From contig RBZT01000480.1 of NCBI GenBank assembly GCA_003693705.1, forward strand, positions 22,702-86,701: a stretch of 64,000 bases of DNA. The letters are read 5' to 3'. Of this stretch, positions 11,454 to 22,193 are shown one piece after another (positions within the stretch are counted from its first letter, which is position 1; each line of letters starts with the position of its first letter). A program made the position numbers and the translations under genes. The notes under the pieces are model-generated. The model saw nothing but the letters and a program-made list of their open reading frames with translations, searched no databases and was not told the DNA's origin. Origin of the DNA: Polymyxa betae (lineage: Eukaryota; Endomyxa; Phytomyxea; Plasmodiophorida; Plasmodiophoridae).

Positions 11454-12191
11454 ATGTCGCAACCGAATCCGCCTTCCTATGCAGAAAAGCTTAAGCAATC
11501 ATTGGAGCAAACCTCCGATCTCGGCCAGGCTCCAAAACTCTCAGCCACCGCCAAAGAGTCCATTTCCAGTTCAAAAAGCCAAGTTCTGGGGGATCGACCT
11601 TCGGTCTCTGCGAAAGCTAAAGGTCCTGCAGCAAGATATCATGATCCTGCCATAAACAAACATCCTTCACATGTTGATGAATATGGATCAGGTGATGTCA
11701 CTGAAGCCCTTCGACAACAAGCTGTGAATCGTTCTGGGCCAAATTACTTACCGGAAGCTGAGGGTCGAACTGAAGCTGGCAGTAAGGCAGAGCCAGTTAG
11801 TGAAACAGGTCGTGAAACTGGCCCTACCATAACAGAGAAGGCAAAAGAAAAGCTATCAGCAGCGAATGAATCATTGAAAGAATCAGTAACTCGTACTCAA
11901 GAGAATCTTAGTGAGGCGATGAGCGGAGGCATTCAGCAGAAAGCAAGCAAAGCTTGGGGCAAGACTAAAGCAGCTGTGACACCAGATGAGAATCAACCTT
12001 CTATGATGGATAGACTCACTACATCTATAGCTGAAGGATCCAAGAAATTGACAGAAACTGCCCAGAACGTGAAAGAGAGTATGAAAGAGGGAGTAAAGAC
12101 AACATTGGGTCTGGGTGAAGCTGGAAACGAGCCTCCACAGACCACGTTGGCAGAAGAAGCAATCGCAGGAGAACCTCGCAGACCGGCCTGA
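11454..12191 (+). CDS. LEA-like / stress-type hydrophilic protein
   Basis: One exon. The ATG at 11454 gives 245 residues starting MSQPNPPSYAEKLKQSLEQT; an in-frame ATG at 11337 would add 39 residues of non-matching composition, so I prefer the later one. The protein is very hydrophilic, rich in Ala, Lys, Glu, Ser and Thr and nearly free of aromatic residues. Repeated amphipathic pieces such as TEKAKEKLSAANESLKESV, QKASKAWGKTKAAV and LTETAQNVKESMKEGVKT resemble LEA group 3 and HSP9/HSP12-like segments, which are disordered in solution and form helices on drying or at membranes. A role in desiccation or resting-spore tolerance is plausible but inferred. No signal peptide or membrane segment. 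Confidence 0.6.
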   Translation: MSQPNPPSYAEKLKQSLEQTSDLGQAPKLSATAKESISSSKSQVLGDRPSVSAKAKGPAARYHDPAINKHPSHVDEYGSGDVTEALRQQAVNRSGPNYLPEAEGRTEAGSKAEPVSETGRETGPTITEKAKEKLSAANESLKESVTRTQENLSEAMSGGIQQKASKAWGKTKAAVTPDENQPSMMDRLTTSIAEGSKKLTETAQNVKESMKEGVKTTLGLGEAGNEPPQTTLAEEAIAGEPRRPA

Positions 12192-12814
12192 TCAGAAAGC
12201 CAGTTGACATTTGCAGATATCGGCAGAATTCTTCACGCGAAAGCTCGTAATCGTAAGATATATCACAAGACACCAATTGCAATAAAATAATCACAAAATT
12301 GAGTTCACAAAATCGTGTAAGAATGGAAGCTATAAAAAGCGTTTCGAAAGCTCCAACTCACAAGAAGGTCTCTTTTAGATCCAAAAAAGGACAAAAGATG
12401 TACTGATATGTTCTGTAATCGGTCAGCGTAAAACCCTAAACCCTAATCATATTGTTGTTATTACGTTGTCATATTCTTAAAATCTACAACACCCTAAGCG
12501 ATCATAAATAAGCATTGGTCCTGAAAAGAAATCCTTCGTCTCAGCTTATCCTCGTTGCCGCAGGATAGGACAAGAATTCTGAAGTATTATAATGTTATAC
12601 GCTTGAACATGAGTCAATGTAGGAGACGTTCTGTGAGAGAATAAAAGAGAACGTTAAACAGAAGGTAAATATAAGCAAGCAAATCAGGAGAATTGCATGC
12701 TTCCCACAAAATCATTTTGGCATATCCATGTTGAACCTACTATGTAGATATATGGTTTATGGATGGTTTATAGAGCTGTGCAGAATCAGTACAGTCATGA
12801 TGAAGATGATAAAT
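12192..12814. other. Intergenic with telomere-like motif
   Basis: No gene seen. The motif AAACCCTAAACCCTAAT lies at about 12431-12447. Short frames here lack domains. Confidence 0.45.
12431..12447 (-). repeat. Telomere-like AAACCCTAAACCCTAA motif
   Basis: Two TTTAGGG units on the minus strand. It lies between the LEA-like gene and a small minus-strand ORF. As at 3172 it may be a telo-box or an interstitial remnant. Confidence 0.6.
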
Positions 12815-13102
12815 TCATCTGAAACAACTAGATCGACGTCTTCTGGAGCTTCTAGGATAGGTGACCAATATGGCGGCAGTCGCAGCAGTGGCAAAAACCG
12901 AGAGGACATCGTGATCAACATGTTCGCTGGATGGTTGCAGGTTTGGAACAGGTGGAGGAGGCGGTATGCGAGCTTTCAGATCAGGAATCACGAATCTAGA
13001 CGAAATTTGGGAGGCATCACGAGCATTAGCAACAAGAAGAGCAGCAACGGTAAGGACGATGTATAGCGCGAGCATTGTAAGGTTTGAAGGGGCCGATCTC
13101 AT
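12815..13102 (-). CDS. Small putative secreted or membrane protein
   Basis: About 95 residues from the ATG at 13102 (MRSAPSNLTMLALYIVLTVA). A hydrophobic core of about 15 residues ending AALLVANA looks like a signal peptide with an Ala-x-Ala cleavage site. The mature part carries a proline run (RIPPPPPVPN), a second moderately hydrophobic stretch (FATAATAAILVTY) and a basic tail RSSRRRR. No domain recognised. The frame is also open upstream to 13234. Plus-strand frames overlap it, and with so small an ORF the call is tentative. Confidence 0.4.
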   Translation of the reverse strand: MRSAPSNLTMLALYIVLTVAALLVANARDASQISSRFVIPDLKARIPPPPPVPNLQPSSEHVDHDVLSVFATAATAAILVTYPRSSRRRRSSCFR

Positions 13103-13395
13103 CGGATGCTTGACCTCGGTTATCGCTTGGATTAATTTAAAGATCAAACGCGATGCGATTATGTAAGAATAGCACAATGATAAAGGCCATGCTGATTGAT
13201 TAAATGCTTTGCAATTGGATCTGGTACTAATCACTCGGTTTTCAGCTTTACGAATTAGCCCTCAGTCTATGTAGAACATTCATACGTGCAGTAGCAGGTT
13301 CCATTGCATCTCTGGATGTAAAACTGATTCGGCTTTTCTCTTAGATCCACAATACCGGAATGTGACGCAAGCGATAATAACCGGTTCATCAATTT

Positions 13396-13626
13396 TTGCT
13401 TTCAATGTCGATATCGTCACATCTATCGCGAGACATGGTATCGGGTCGGTCATTAACCATCATCTACACGGTTCTTGTCGTAACTATGTCCATAACTAAT
13501 GTAATCGCAAGTTATGTCAGTACCGAATACGATCGTCTGCATCAGATCTCGAATACCGCTTTACTTATGGCCGAAAGTGGCGTCATTGTTTTGGCAGGAA
13601 TTGCCATTGCCCGGCTGCAGCGGTGA
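13396..13626 (+). CDS. Small two-pass membrane ORF, hypothetical
   Basis: 76 codons. Two hydrophobic segments, about residues 20-40 (LTIIYTVLVVTMSITNVIA) and 56-72 (LLMAESGVIVLAGIAIARL), are separated by a polar loop. No family recognised and no neighbour supports it. It may be an exon of a longer gene or chance. Confidence 0.3.
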   Translation: MLSMSISSHLSRDMVSGRSLTIIYTVLVVTMSITNVIASYVSTEYDRLHQISNTALLMAESGVIVLAGIAIARLQR

Positions 13627-14974
13627 GGTTATCGCCCCTATGGGTACGAAAAGCGTGACATGATGTATTCAGGGCTGATCTAGAATCGCAGCTGATGGAA
13701 GAGTCGGCCACCGCCTAACGAATGAAGAGTCGGTGTTTTAGCTTCAAAAGAATTGGGAACCCACGAATAACCGTCATATACAATAGCATTTAAAACATTC
13801 AGGATAGAAGCAGTGAATATCAAATATTTAAATTGATATGATTTATATACTTATGAACAATCAAATGCATGAAAACACCAAACCAATCGTACATCTTCAC
13901 ATTAGATTAATGGCCACCCGTAGATAGGCCTAATCCGAACAACGAGGATTTTCCCAGAAGCATGATTGAAGCGACTCTGAACACCATTGGGTTGGATTAT
14001 CTAGGTTATTGACTACATCAACATCTGATGCTTTTTACAACACCTCCATTTCCACAGGAGTTGTCAGGTCGATCAAATCAACAGCTAGGAACCGATGTCG
14101 GTTTAGTGTCTACATCTTGTTAAACTCATTGGAATCATAAAATAGTTATTTCGAAGACATTCACGGGCAGATTGGTCAAGTTTGGCTATACGAACATCCA
14201 GCTATGTTTCATCCCTGAAGAGAGCTTTAAGGAATACGTTATCACAGGTGCTTTATAGCGATTCAAAGAACAGCTATCGTGAACTCTGAAAGAGCTTACA
14301 ACATTGGATCCAGTTGGCGAATGACAGACATCTTACCGTAATCTGGCATGCTGAATCAAGCTCTACTCAGCTTCCTGTTGAATTGAACATAGCCATGATC
14401 TTCGAGCTGGAACAACGGCTCCCAAGGGTCGATTTAAATGTTCGAGAAGCAGAGCTGTCTCCAGGACAAAACGACGAATGGAATTTATCGCTTTCGTTGC
14501 CATTGGAAGTTATACAATCACCCAATGTTAGACAATCAATAACCTCATCATGATATTCAAAGCCAAAATTCCTAGAATGCTCATCGATCATTCAAAGCAA
14601 AGTCGAAGGGTTAACGCTTTGAATTGCATTGATAAGTTACGCTATGCCGGAATGTTTTGATGGTGGATGAGACAGTTAAAGCCCAGCGAAAAACACAGGC
14701 CTGATAGCCTGTATTTTACCAATGGACAGATTTCCACAGCCAAAGGGCAAATTTAAAGTCTTCAATGACGCTGTGGTTGGAGCTTAAGACATTCATGAGC
14801 AAATCTGTCACCAATGGAGAATGAGAGAAGCCACAACTCTGGTACCGGTAGCCGGTAGGTACTTGTTTTTGGCATCACGATCTTGTAAATAATTGGAGAG
14901 ATTTAGATAGTGCGGAGTGCGTCATATAAACTTGCTTTGGCCGAAGCCTGACTCTCATTCTCGCTATATATACC
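13627..14974. other. Intergenic containing one copy of a dispersed repeat
   Basis: The segment about 14500-14845 reappears in inverted orientation at about 63495-63745. No convincing gene; frames on both strands at 14314-14591 lie partly in the repeat. The end of this stretch is the 5' region of the RRM gene. Confidence 0.5.
14500..14845 (-). repeat. Dispersed repeat, copy 1 (inverted relative to copy at 63.5 kb)
   Basis: Reverse complement shares long near-identical runs with 63495-63745, for example CATGATGAGGTTATTGATTG and GTGGCTTCTCTCATTCTCC, in the same order. The minus-strand frame here is open over 74 codons (14367-14591); copy 2 has a one-base insertion that breaks it. I see no terminal repeats, so the class is unknown: a decayed gene or transposon fragment. 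Confidence 0.75.
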
Positions 14975-15789
14975 ATGTCTTCATCTTCCGTTGTAGCTCA
15001 GTCTTCGGATTTATACGAGGTCGATATTGATGATGAACCTCGTGATGATGAGGAGGACGTTGAGGCGATGAAGAGACGTGTCAGAGAGATGGAGGAGGAA
15101 GCGGCTAAAATCGAGGCCACCATTGCCGCAAACAATACCGAGGCAGACTCGTCGACATCACCATCTGGTGGTGCTGGATCTCAATCAGATCCAGATGCTC
15201 GATCTGTTTATGTTGGTAATGTTGATTATCAGGCAACCCCAGAAGAGTTGCAATCTTTTTTCCAGTCGTGTGGTGTCGTGAACCGAATCACCATCGTCTG
15301 CGATAAATTCACAGGTCATCCGAAAGGTTTTGCTTATGTTGAATTCAGCGATGCTGAAGCTGTTGCTAATGCCATGCTGCTGAATGAAACTGAGTTCAGG
15401 ACTCGAATTTTGAAGGTCAACTTATCAATTTTTTCTGCTATTTACTCAATTCTGTATGCAGATTTCACCCAAACGTACCAATGTTCCAGGATTTAGTCGT
15501 GGAGGCTCTGTAAGCAACTTAATAGTTTCACTTATTCGCATTGATCCGTTTCATTGTCTTATAAGCTTACACCGTGATTTCCTCGGACGAATCTTTTTTT
15601 ATAGTTTGTTGTTGAAGCTTCTGGCTGTTCATGAGCGATGGAAATCTAATCATGCTAACTCGCTTTCGCTAATATTTAACTCAGCGGCGGTTTGCTGGTG
15701 GACGACGACGAGGCCGATTCCCTCCATCTTATGGTCGTTTCCGTGGTGGAAGAGGTCGAGGTCGTGGTTCACATCCATACTATTCCTAG
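14975..15789 (+). CDS. Nuclear poly(A)-binding protein, PABPN1/PABP2-like
   Basis: Three exons: 14975-15415, 15462-15509 and 15685-15789; 197 residues. Order: an acidic N-terminus (EVDIDDEPRDDEEDVE), a coiled-coil helix (AMKRRVREMEEEAAKIEATI) that in the family stimulates poly(A) polymerase, one RRM (residues about 76-150) with RNP2 VYVGNVDY and RNP1 KGFAYVEF, then SPKRTNVPGFSRG and an Arg/Gly-rich tail (GGRGRGRGSHPYYS). This order and the KRTNVPG motif are diagnostic for PABPN1/PABP2. Known role: coats new poly(A) tails in the nucleus and sets their length. The Gly-Arg tail is where the family is methylated. It is shorter than the human protein, lacking the polyalanine tract, as in other protists and plants. 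Complete. Confidence 0.95.
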
Positions 15790-16275
15790 AAATATACTCT
15801 GCATTATCTGTTTTAATTTCAAGTCATTGCAAACCACTGCTAAGATGTATGAAAGAGAATACGAATTCCACAAAATATCAACGAAAAAAATGCTCTTGAA
15901 GCGCAACTTAACGAAATGATTGTGGATGATGCCTACAATAGAAAATGTTTGTTTGCCAAAAAATATGAAACAATATATTTTTCGAGAACTATTAATGCAT
16001 CACTGATGAATTGTTCCAAAAACTGTAAGTGTAATAATATAAATAAATCAGAACTCACCACTTTGTGCCTATGTTTGTATAAACTGCACGTCTCCAGCCT
16101 TCCTGTTCTTTTTCATCAACATGGGATTGCTATTCTACTACATCGGTGTAATGTTACAGGTGGAGATCCTGCCTATTTATAACTCATAGTATTAACTGAT
16201 AGGGTTTAGTCGCGTGGCCTCATCTCTCAGTACCTCTATATTAGGTGTGATGACTCAGATCTTGTTCAGTCGGTC
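15790..16275. other. Intergenic between RRM and HEAT-repeat genes
   Basis: 486 bases, AT-rich, with an ORF of 88 codons (15916-16182) that has no domain. I see nothing else. Confidence 0.4.
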
Positions 16276-18641
16276 ATGTCCAATAACGAACTGAATCCCA
16301 GTTCTATTTCTGAGGCTGAATTCACACATTTAATCTCTGTACCAACACCAGATCCTATCTCCGCCCAAACTGAACGTGATCGTTTCCATCAGTTCGTCAT
16401 CAGCAATGTCACCCGGCATCGTCTCCTATACAGCCGACAGCTGGGAATCATGGCTAGCACCGATCTCGATCTTGTCTTGCAGGCTCTGCTTCCGCTAGCT
16501 ACCGATTCTGATCATCAGGTTCGAGTTAGTGCTTGCTCTGATTTGGCTGATATATATCGAGCTGGCATCTTGCAAAATCTGCATGATGTGGTACTTGGCG
16601 CTCTGGTAAAAGTCTTACAGATTGCTTTATTAGATGAATCTGGTGATTTGAGATGGACAGCTATGGATTCTGTAGTATCAATGATACCAATGATGTCACA
16701 ATCAAAGATCAATCAGGTTATCATACCTATAACCGATCAGATGTGGAACCAGCCAATCAGTGATGAAATACGAGCTAATGCTGTCACTCTTTTATATCGT
16801 TTAATGCCATGGCTATCTACCCATCAAGTTGAAAGAATACGACAGCAGACTGCATTTTGGTCTAAAGATCAATCGTTTCGGGTTCGTAAAGCAGTAGCCC
16901 GATATATCTTTGAGGTCGGCGATGAGTTTTTGCCAATAGCTGAGAGTCTATCTCGAGATCCGATATGGTCTGTTCGACAAGCTATCGTTCAAGGTCTCAT
17001 ACAATCTCTGCAGAGAATCGAATCGCCTGCTCTTAGACAGGAATTTCTAATCCCTCAAATGAAACGAGCTTGTGCTGATATATCGAGATGGGTGCGAAAA
17101 GACTCGCACGAAGTTCTCGGCGCTTTCTTATTCCATTTGGATCCCGATCAGATCGATGATGAGCTTCTCTCATTATTCACATCTCTACCAGGATTATCGC
17201 AAGACGCTGCTGATAATGACGATCACTTTGCTTGTGCATATCATTTTCCAGCAGTAACTGCCCGGTTGGGAAGATCACGTTGGTCTGATCTATCATCAAG
17301 TTATATGCTGTTATGTCGTAATCCGACATTTAAAGTTCGAAGGTCGTTAGCATACTCTATATGCGAAGTTGGACGAGTTGTTGGGCCTGAAATCACAGAT
17401 AGGGATCTACTTCCTATCTTTGAGCTTTTTTTCAAAGACCTTGATGAAGTTCGACAAGGCATCATCGATAATCTGTCCGATTTTCTTTCTTGTATGTCGT
17501 TGAGATCCCGATTGACGTACACAGATTTATTATGGGATATTCAGAGAGAAGCATCAAGACAATGGAGGTATTGTAGTTCTTGCCTTTTACTAAGACTATC
17601 TCAGTCTTTCTCACTCAATTTCATGGTTCACAAAGGTTTATTTAAGTTTAGTTCACTCTTCCATTCCCACACCTGTCGTGGTTTGAAAAATCGTTAAGCG
17701 CTTCAATGTTATATACAATTTGAGCGATACCAGCTGTGCTTTGATGGTTTCTTTTTGTTTTACCACTAACTTTTTATGCAGGTATAGGGCTTCAATAGCA
17801 TCTCAATTGGTCCGACTTTCTGACCTTTTCCCAATCGACACTGTGTGTACCCGTTTGCTACCACTAGCCCTGTACGACGATTTGGTTTCACTCGTTGTTT
17901 CATATAGCCTACTTTAGCACTCATTTTGTGTTTTTCATGCGGTTTTAGATAGTTATTACCTCAACAGCCATTTCTCTTCAAGTGAACGTCAATGAACAGG
18001 ACGCTAATGCGTGATCGTGTCGCGCACGTTCGCAAGATTGCTGTTCAATCGATCGGTAATCTTCTGCGAGTCGTTCAGGGTCCAGCTCCTGGCGCATTCG
18101 ATGAGCTTCTGGTCGAATGCTTAAGCCTGTCTACGGCTGAATCTTGCCATGATAGGCAACTGTAATAGGAAGTGTTTCTCCACATTGTCAAACTGATGGT
18201 TTCCAGATTTCTCCTTTTATGTCAGTCGTTGCTGTACACTATTCAGCTGCCTTTGTACCGACAATTTTTTCTGGCTCCTTTTGTCGCTCTAGCACACGAT
18301 CGCGTCATAAACGTTCGGCGGCTTTTGGCTCGTATAATATTCGAATTGCCAGGTTGAATGCCGAAACTGTTACCCGTTCGATTATTGATGCTAACACAGT
18401 TGATCATGCAATACGCTCTGATCCGGATGTAGCTCTTGCCATGAGATATCTCCATTCAGCTGAACAGGTGCCTCGCCTATCATATCCATCATCACCCTCA
18501 GTGCAGCTACCACTAGCAATAGCAGGCCTGGAGCCGGTAAAATCTGCCGTTGAGGAAGTTGATGCAGACGTAAGATCAGATGACGTCAAGGGATCTGGTG
18601 AATTCGTTCAGGATTCTGGCCCCTTCAGCGTCAGTGTATAG
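16276..18641 (+). CDS. HEAT-repeat regulatory subunit of PP4/PP2A-type phosphatase (PPP4R1-like)
   Basis: Five exons: 16276-17567, 17782-17871, 18000-18161, 18207-18352 and 18400-18641 (643 residues; introns 214, 128, 45 and 47 nt). HEAT repeats run almost throughout, with typical helix-B patterns: DSDHQVRVSACSDLADIY, ESGDLRWTAMDSVVSMI, SFRVRKAVARYIFEVGDEF, DPIWSVRQAIVQGLIQSL, NPTFKVRRSLAYSICEVG, DLDEVRQGIIDNLSDFL, MRDRVAHVRKIAVQSIGNLL and HDRVINVRRLLARIIFELP. The last two are separated by a low-similarity insert. The organisation and QWRYRASIASQLVRLSDLF resemble PPP4R1 and the PP2A scaffold PR65; the acidic C-terminal tail and leading extension favour PPP4R1 over the canonical 15-repeat scaffold. 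It would recruit PP4 or PP2A catalytic subunits to substrates. Complete as read. Confidence 0.8.
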
Positions 18642-18945
18642 TTCAATGTTAATATTCTAGTATAAACCTATCCATCGAAATGACTAACTCCAACATTTTG
18701 TCCAAATGCTGGTAGGCAAACAGGAATGATAAAACCAAATTTTGAGACATTCAAGTTTCGCATGAAGCTTTTCCTGTCACTCCTTTGTTCACTATGGCAA
18801 AAGTTCAGGTCCTCACTGTCAACTCGACTTAAAACTTTGGTTTGCACTGCACAAATGCTGTTAACAAGTTTTGATGAATTTTTTGTGAGTACAGTAGGAT
18901 AATCTAAATTTCATGTTTTGTTTATTTGACACTCTGAAATCGTTT

Positions 18946-20355
18946 CTAGACGTCACTGGGTGTTTTCTTTGAATTCATCTCAATCGGTGCTTTAATATTC
19001 TCTGGAATAAACGAAACCACTTTTTCATAAAATTTCTTCACAGCATCAAGTTCTGAAACATAGTACATGACAACACCAAGCAAGATGATACTGATCGCTA
19101 TTGAAGATGGCAGCCAATCTTTCAACGTAACGACAGTAACTGCAACCGAGAAAAGCACAAAGAATGCAGGCAAAACCGGGTATAAGTGAATCCTGTATGG
19201 ACGGGCCAGATTGGGATAGCGAGAACGCAACACAAATAGTGCAATACCAACTAGAATAAACACGGACCATTGCCCGACAGTATAGATTGTGACAGCCATA
19301 CTGACTGCTTCTTCCGGATTCAGGCTAAGAAGTAGCAGTTGAATACATGTCCAGATAGTGAAAAACACGACGGAAACTGCAGGAACTTTGTGTCTTCTAG
19401 TCTCAAATCCTAATATAGCAGGAAGAACTCCATCACGACCATTTCCTTGGATACATCGTGCAGTACCCATCATTATACCATTACAAGCGCCTAGACAACA
19501 GAAAGAGATTAAAGTGCAGAGGACAGGTTTAAGACCCGGTAATAGGGCCGCAGCAAATGGTCCAGCTAACGATGAAGAGCTTTTCACAAGGATTTGGAGA
19601 GGCAGAACTATATAGAAAGCAAGATTGACCAAGATAGCCAATACCATGGTGAGACCCAAACCAGATAGGTAGACTTTTGGGATATTCTTCTCTGGCTCTG
19701 CCATGTTCTCAGCTAACGGGTTTAAGAAATTCCATCCACCCAGAGCGAAGGCAGCTACCATTACTGCTTCCCCAAATCCAGTCCACTTCTGAAAGCTAAG
19801 GGGTTCAAGGATGAAGGCTTGTGAAGAGACCTGCCCCATAGACATGGCATAAAATCCTCCAGCTACAACTGTCAAAACAGCTAATGCCTTACAGCAAACA
19901 TTGAATCGATTCAGCATGAGAACGTAGCTTGGATTGATTAGATTCACAAAACACAATAAAGCCATGACGACGATTGATGTCAAATTAGCAAACAGATGGT
20001 TGTCGTGATCATAAAAGATAGCCCAGAGATAACCAGCCATTACTCGAGATATAATAGCACATGCTGTAGACCCGATAATCATAGTCACCGTCCATGCGAA
20101 TATAAACGACACAGATGGTCCGAATGCTTTTCTAAAATAAAGCGATTCAGCACTGGATGAGACTAATGAGGTGCCAAGCTCAGCATAAACAAGAGAACCT
20201 GCCATAGAGATGACACCGGCGACGATCCATGCTGCTATGGCCATATACGGATTCAAAGTAGAGCGTGCTGCTATAGCTGGAGCGAAGAATAGACCAGAAC
20301 CAATCGTACAGCTGAGTACGAAGACAATACCATCGAATACGCCAACACGCAGCAT
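18946..20355 (-). CDS. Amino-acid permease (APC superfamily), tandem copy 1
   Basis: Intronless, 469 residues, about 12 membrane segments. Begins MLRVGVFDGIVFVLSCTIGSG; the GSGLFF motif in TM1 is the APC-family substrate-backbone-binding loop. Further typical parts: AWIVAGVISMAGSLVYAELG in TM2, RFNVCCKALAV, ALGGWNFLNPLAENMAEPEK (TM6 broken helix) and GTARCIQGNGRDGVLPA. Likely an L-type or general amino-acid exchanger/uniporter in plasma or organelle membrane; specificity cannot be read. Shares most TM segments with the adjacent copy at 20706-22193, so the pair arose by tandem duplication. Both lack introns although most neighbours are intron-rich. Two methionines lie close to the start; the first is used. 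Confidence 0.92.
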   Translation of the reverse strand: MLRVGVFDGIVFVLSCTIGSGLFFAPAIAARSTLNPYMAIAAWIVAGVISMAGSLVYAELGTSLVSSSAESLYFRKAFGPSVSFIFAWTVTMIIGSTACAIISRVMAGYLWAIFYDHDNHLFANLTSIVVMALLCFVNLINPSYVLMLNRFNVCCKALAVLTVVAGGFYAMSMGQVSSQAFILEPLSFQKWTGFGEAVMVAAFALGGWNFLNPLAENMAEPEKNIPKVYLSGLGLTMVLAILVNLAFYIVLPLQILVKSSSSLAGPFAAALLPGLKPVLCTLISFCCLGACNGIMMGTARCIQGNGRDGVLPAILGFETRRHKVPAVSVVFFTIWTCIQLLLLSLNPEEAVSMAVTIYTVGQWSVFILVGIALFVLRSRYPNLARPYRIHLYPVLPAFFVLFSVAVTVVTLKDWLPSSIAISIILLGVVMYYVSELDAVKKFYEKVVSFIPENIKAPIEMNSKKTPSDV

Positions 20356-20705
20356 GATTGAATATGGCTATTATTAGAAATGAAGAGGGCTCTGTATAAA
20401 GCACTTATGAGATTCAGCTTATAACACGGCCATACAATAACCATACACTGACCGATACAATACAACATAACTCGGTCATATCTCTCTCTATATCTGTAAT
20501 CTATACTTAACAAGCTTTGTTTAGATAGTCACAACCCAAATCTTACATCGAACAGGTTGGCGAATGGCGAGGCAGTTATGGGTCGCAATCGAAAGATGGA
20601 CCCTGAAACGGATTCAAGCATTGCCAAGCAATCTAATCAACATAAAAGTTTTCTATCGATAATTAGTTTTCACATTGACAAGTAATAAACCGACACATTT
20701 TATTT

Positions 20706-22193
20706 TCAACCTTCTGGTTGCATTGTTGACTTGGTCATCTCAACGGGTTTGTTTGCTTGGTTCTGACCAGAATCAGGAACGAACGATGCCATTTTGAAGT
20801 ATATACTCCTGAATTCGTCGATCTTCGAAGCGCAGAATAAAGCAGCGCCAAACGCAATGATGCCCACAGCGATGACACCGGCTACCCACTCATCGTTTTT
20901 ATAAAATGCCATGACGACGATGAATCCAGCAACTAGAATAAAGAAGGCAGGGAATACTGGGTACAGAAACACTTTGTAGGGTCGCTTCATGTTTGGATAT
21001 TTGTAGCGAAGAACGAATAGGGAGAGACCAACCAAGAAGAAGAAACTCCACTGACCAACCGTGTACATGTTGACAACGAATGCGATTGCTCGATCAGGAT
21101 TCATGGACAAAATGAAGATGAGCATGGATGTCCAAAGACTGAAGAATACAACCGAGATGAAAGGAACTTGGTGCTTCTTGGAGGTGACACCGAAAACACC
21201 AGGAAGGACGCCTTCGCGACCATTTGCAGCGATACACTTGGAGGTTCCCATCATGATTCCATTGCATGAACCAAGACAGCAAAAGCAGATCAATGTGTTC
21301 AACATGATTCGGAAAAGGTTGTACACGACACCATCTACAAATAAGGCTTTAGCCAAAGGAGTGGCTAGCTTTTGTGTTTTGTAGAAGGGAACTTGATCAA
21401 TACCAGCATAGAAAGCAATATTGACAAGTAAAGCAAGGATCATGGTGGCGATCATGCCCAGAGAATAAACCTTCGGAACGTCTTTAGCTGGGTTGGACAT
21501 ATCTTCTATAAGAGGGTTCAACATGTTCCATCCAGAAAGAGCAAAGCAGGCGTACATGATAGCAGAACCAAACTTATCAAATTTAGCTTCAGACAATGGC
21601 GCCTGACTGATGAATGGTTTCTGTTGGAAGCCACCGAAAAAGGCAGTGAAGCCAGAGACAATGACAATAACGACAGCGAGAACCTTGCAGATAACATTGA
21701 ATCGATTCAGCAAGAGGATGTAGTTCGGGTTGACTAAGTTCACGAGGCAGAGGAATGCCATCACTGAGAGAGCGACTATACAGATTATCGCTGGGTCTGT
21801 ACAATTAAAGCTGTCGGTGAAGTATTGTGCAAGAACCCATGAGATACAAGCACATGCAGTTGGACCAATGATAGTGCTCATAGTCCATGAGAACGTGAAT
21901 GACACAGCAGGACCGAAAGCTTTCTCCAGATAACAGGCTTCAGCACTAGCAGATACCAAAGAGGTACCCAATTCTGAATATACCAGAGATCCAGCTAGCG
22001 ATAGAACACCAGCAATAAGCCATGCAAGCAAAGAGAGCCATGGATCACGTACAGCCTCAGACGATTCCGATGGAGAAAAGAATAGCCCAGATCCGATAGT
22101 ACATGATAGAACGAAGACAACTCCGTCAGCAATGCCGATACCCTTTTTAGCAGGTGGAGCTTGGGGAGTCGCATCAACCTTTACGAAGTCCAT
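20706..22193 (-). CDS. Amino-acid permease (APC superfamily), tandem copy 2
   Basis: Intronless, 495 residues, starting MDFVKVDATPQAPPAKKGIG, a cytosolic N-tail absent from the neighbour. Same scaffold: DGVVFVLSCTIGSGLFFSPS, GSLVYSELGTSLVSASAEA, CFALSGWNMLNPLIEDMSNP and GTSKCIAANGREGVLPGVFG. C-terminal tail PVEMTKSTMQPEG. Same orientation as copy 1, 350 bases apart. The two proteins are clearly homologous over the whole length but diverged in loops, e.g. a longer loop before TM8 here (GIDQVPFYKTQK), so they may differ in substrate or regulation. Not truncated. Confidence 0.93.
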   Translation of the reverse strand: MDFVKVDATPQAPPAKKGIGIADGVVFVLSCTIGSGLFFSPSESSEAVRDPWLSLLAWLIAGVLSLAGSLVYSELGTSLVSASAEACYLEKAFGPAVSFTFSWTMSTIIGPTACACISWVLAQYFTDSFNCTDPAIICIVALSVMAFLCLVNLVNPNYILLLNRFNVICKVLAVVIVIVSGFTAFFGGFQQKPFISQAPLSEAKFDKFGSAIMYACFALSGWNMLNPLIEDMSNPAKDVPKVYSLGMIATMILALLVNIAFYAGIDQVPFYKTQKLATPLAKALFVDGVVYNLFRIMLNTLICFCCLGSCNGIMMGTSKCIAANGREGVLPGVFGVTSKKHQVPFISVVFFSLWTSMLIFILSMNPDRAIAFVVNMYTVGQWSFFFLVGLSLFVLRYKYPNMKRPYKVFLYPVFPAFFILVAGFIVVMAFYKNDEWVAGVIAVGIIAFGAALFCASKIDEFRSIYFKMASFVPDSGQNQANKPVEMTKSTMQPEG

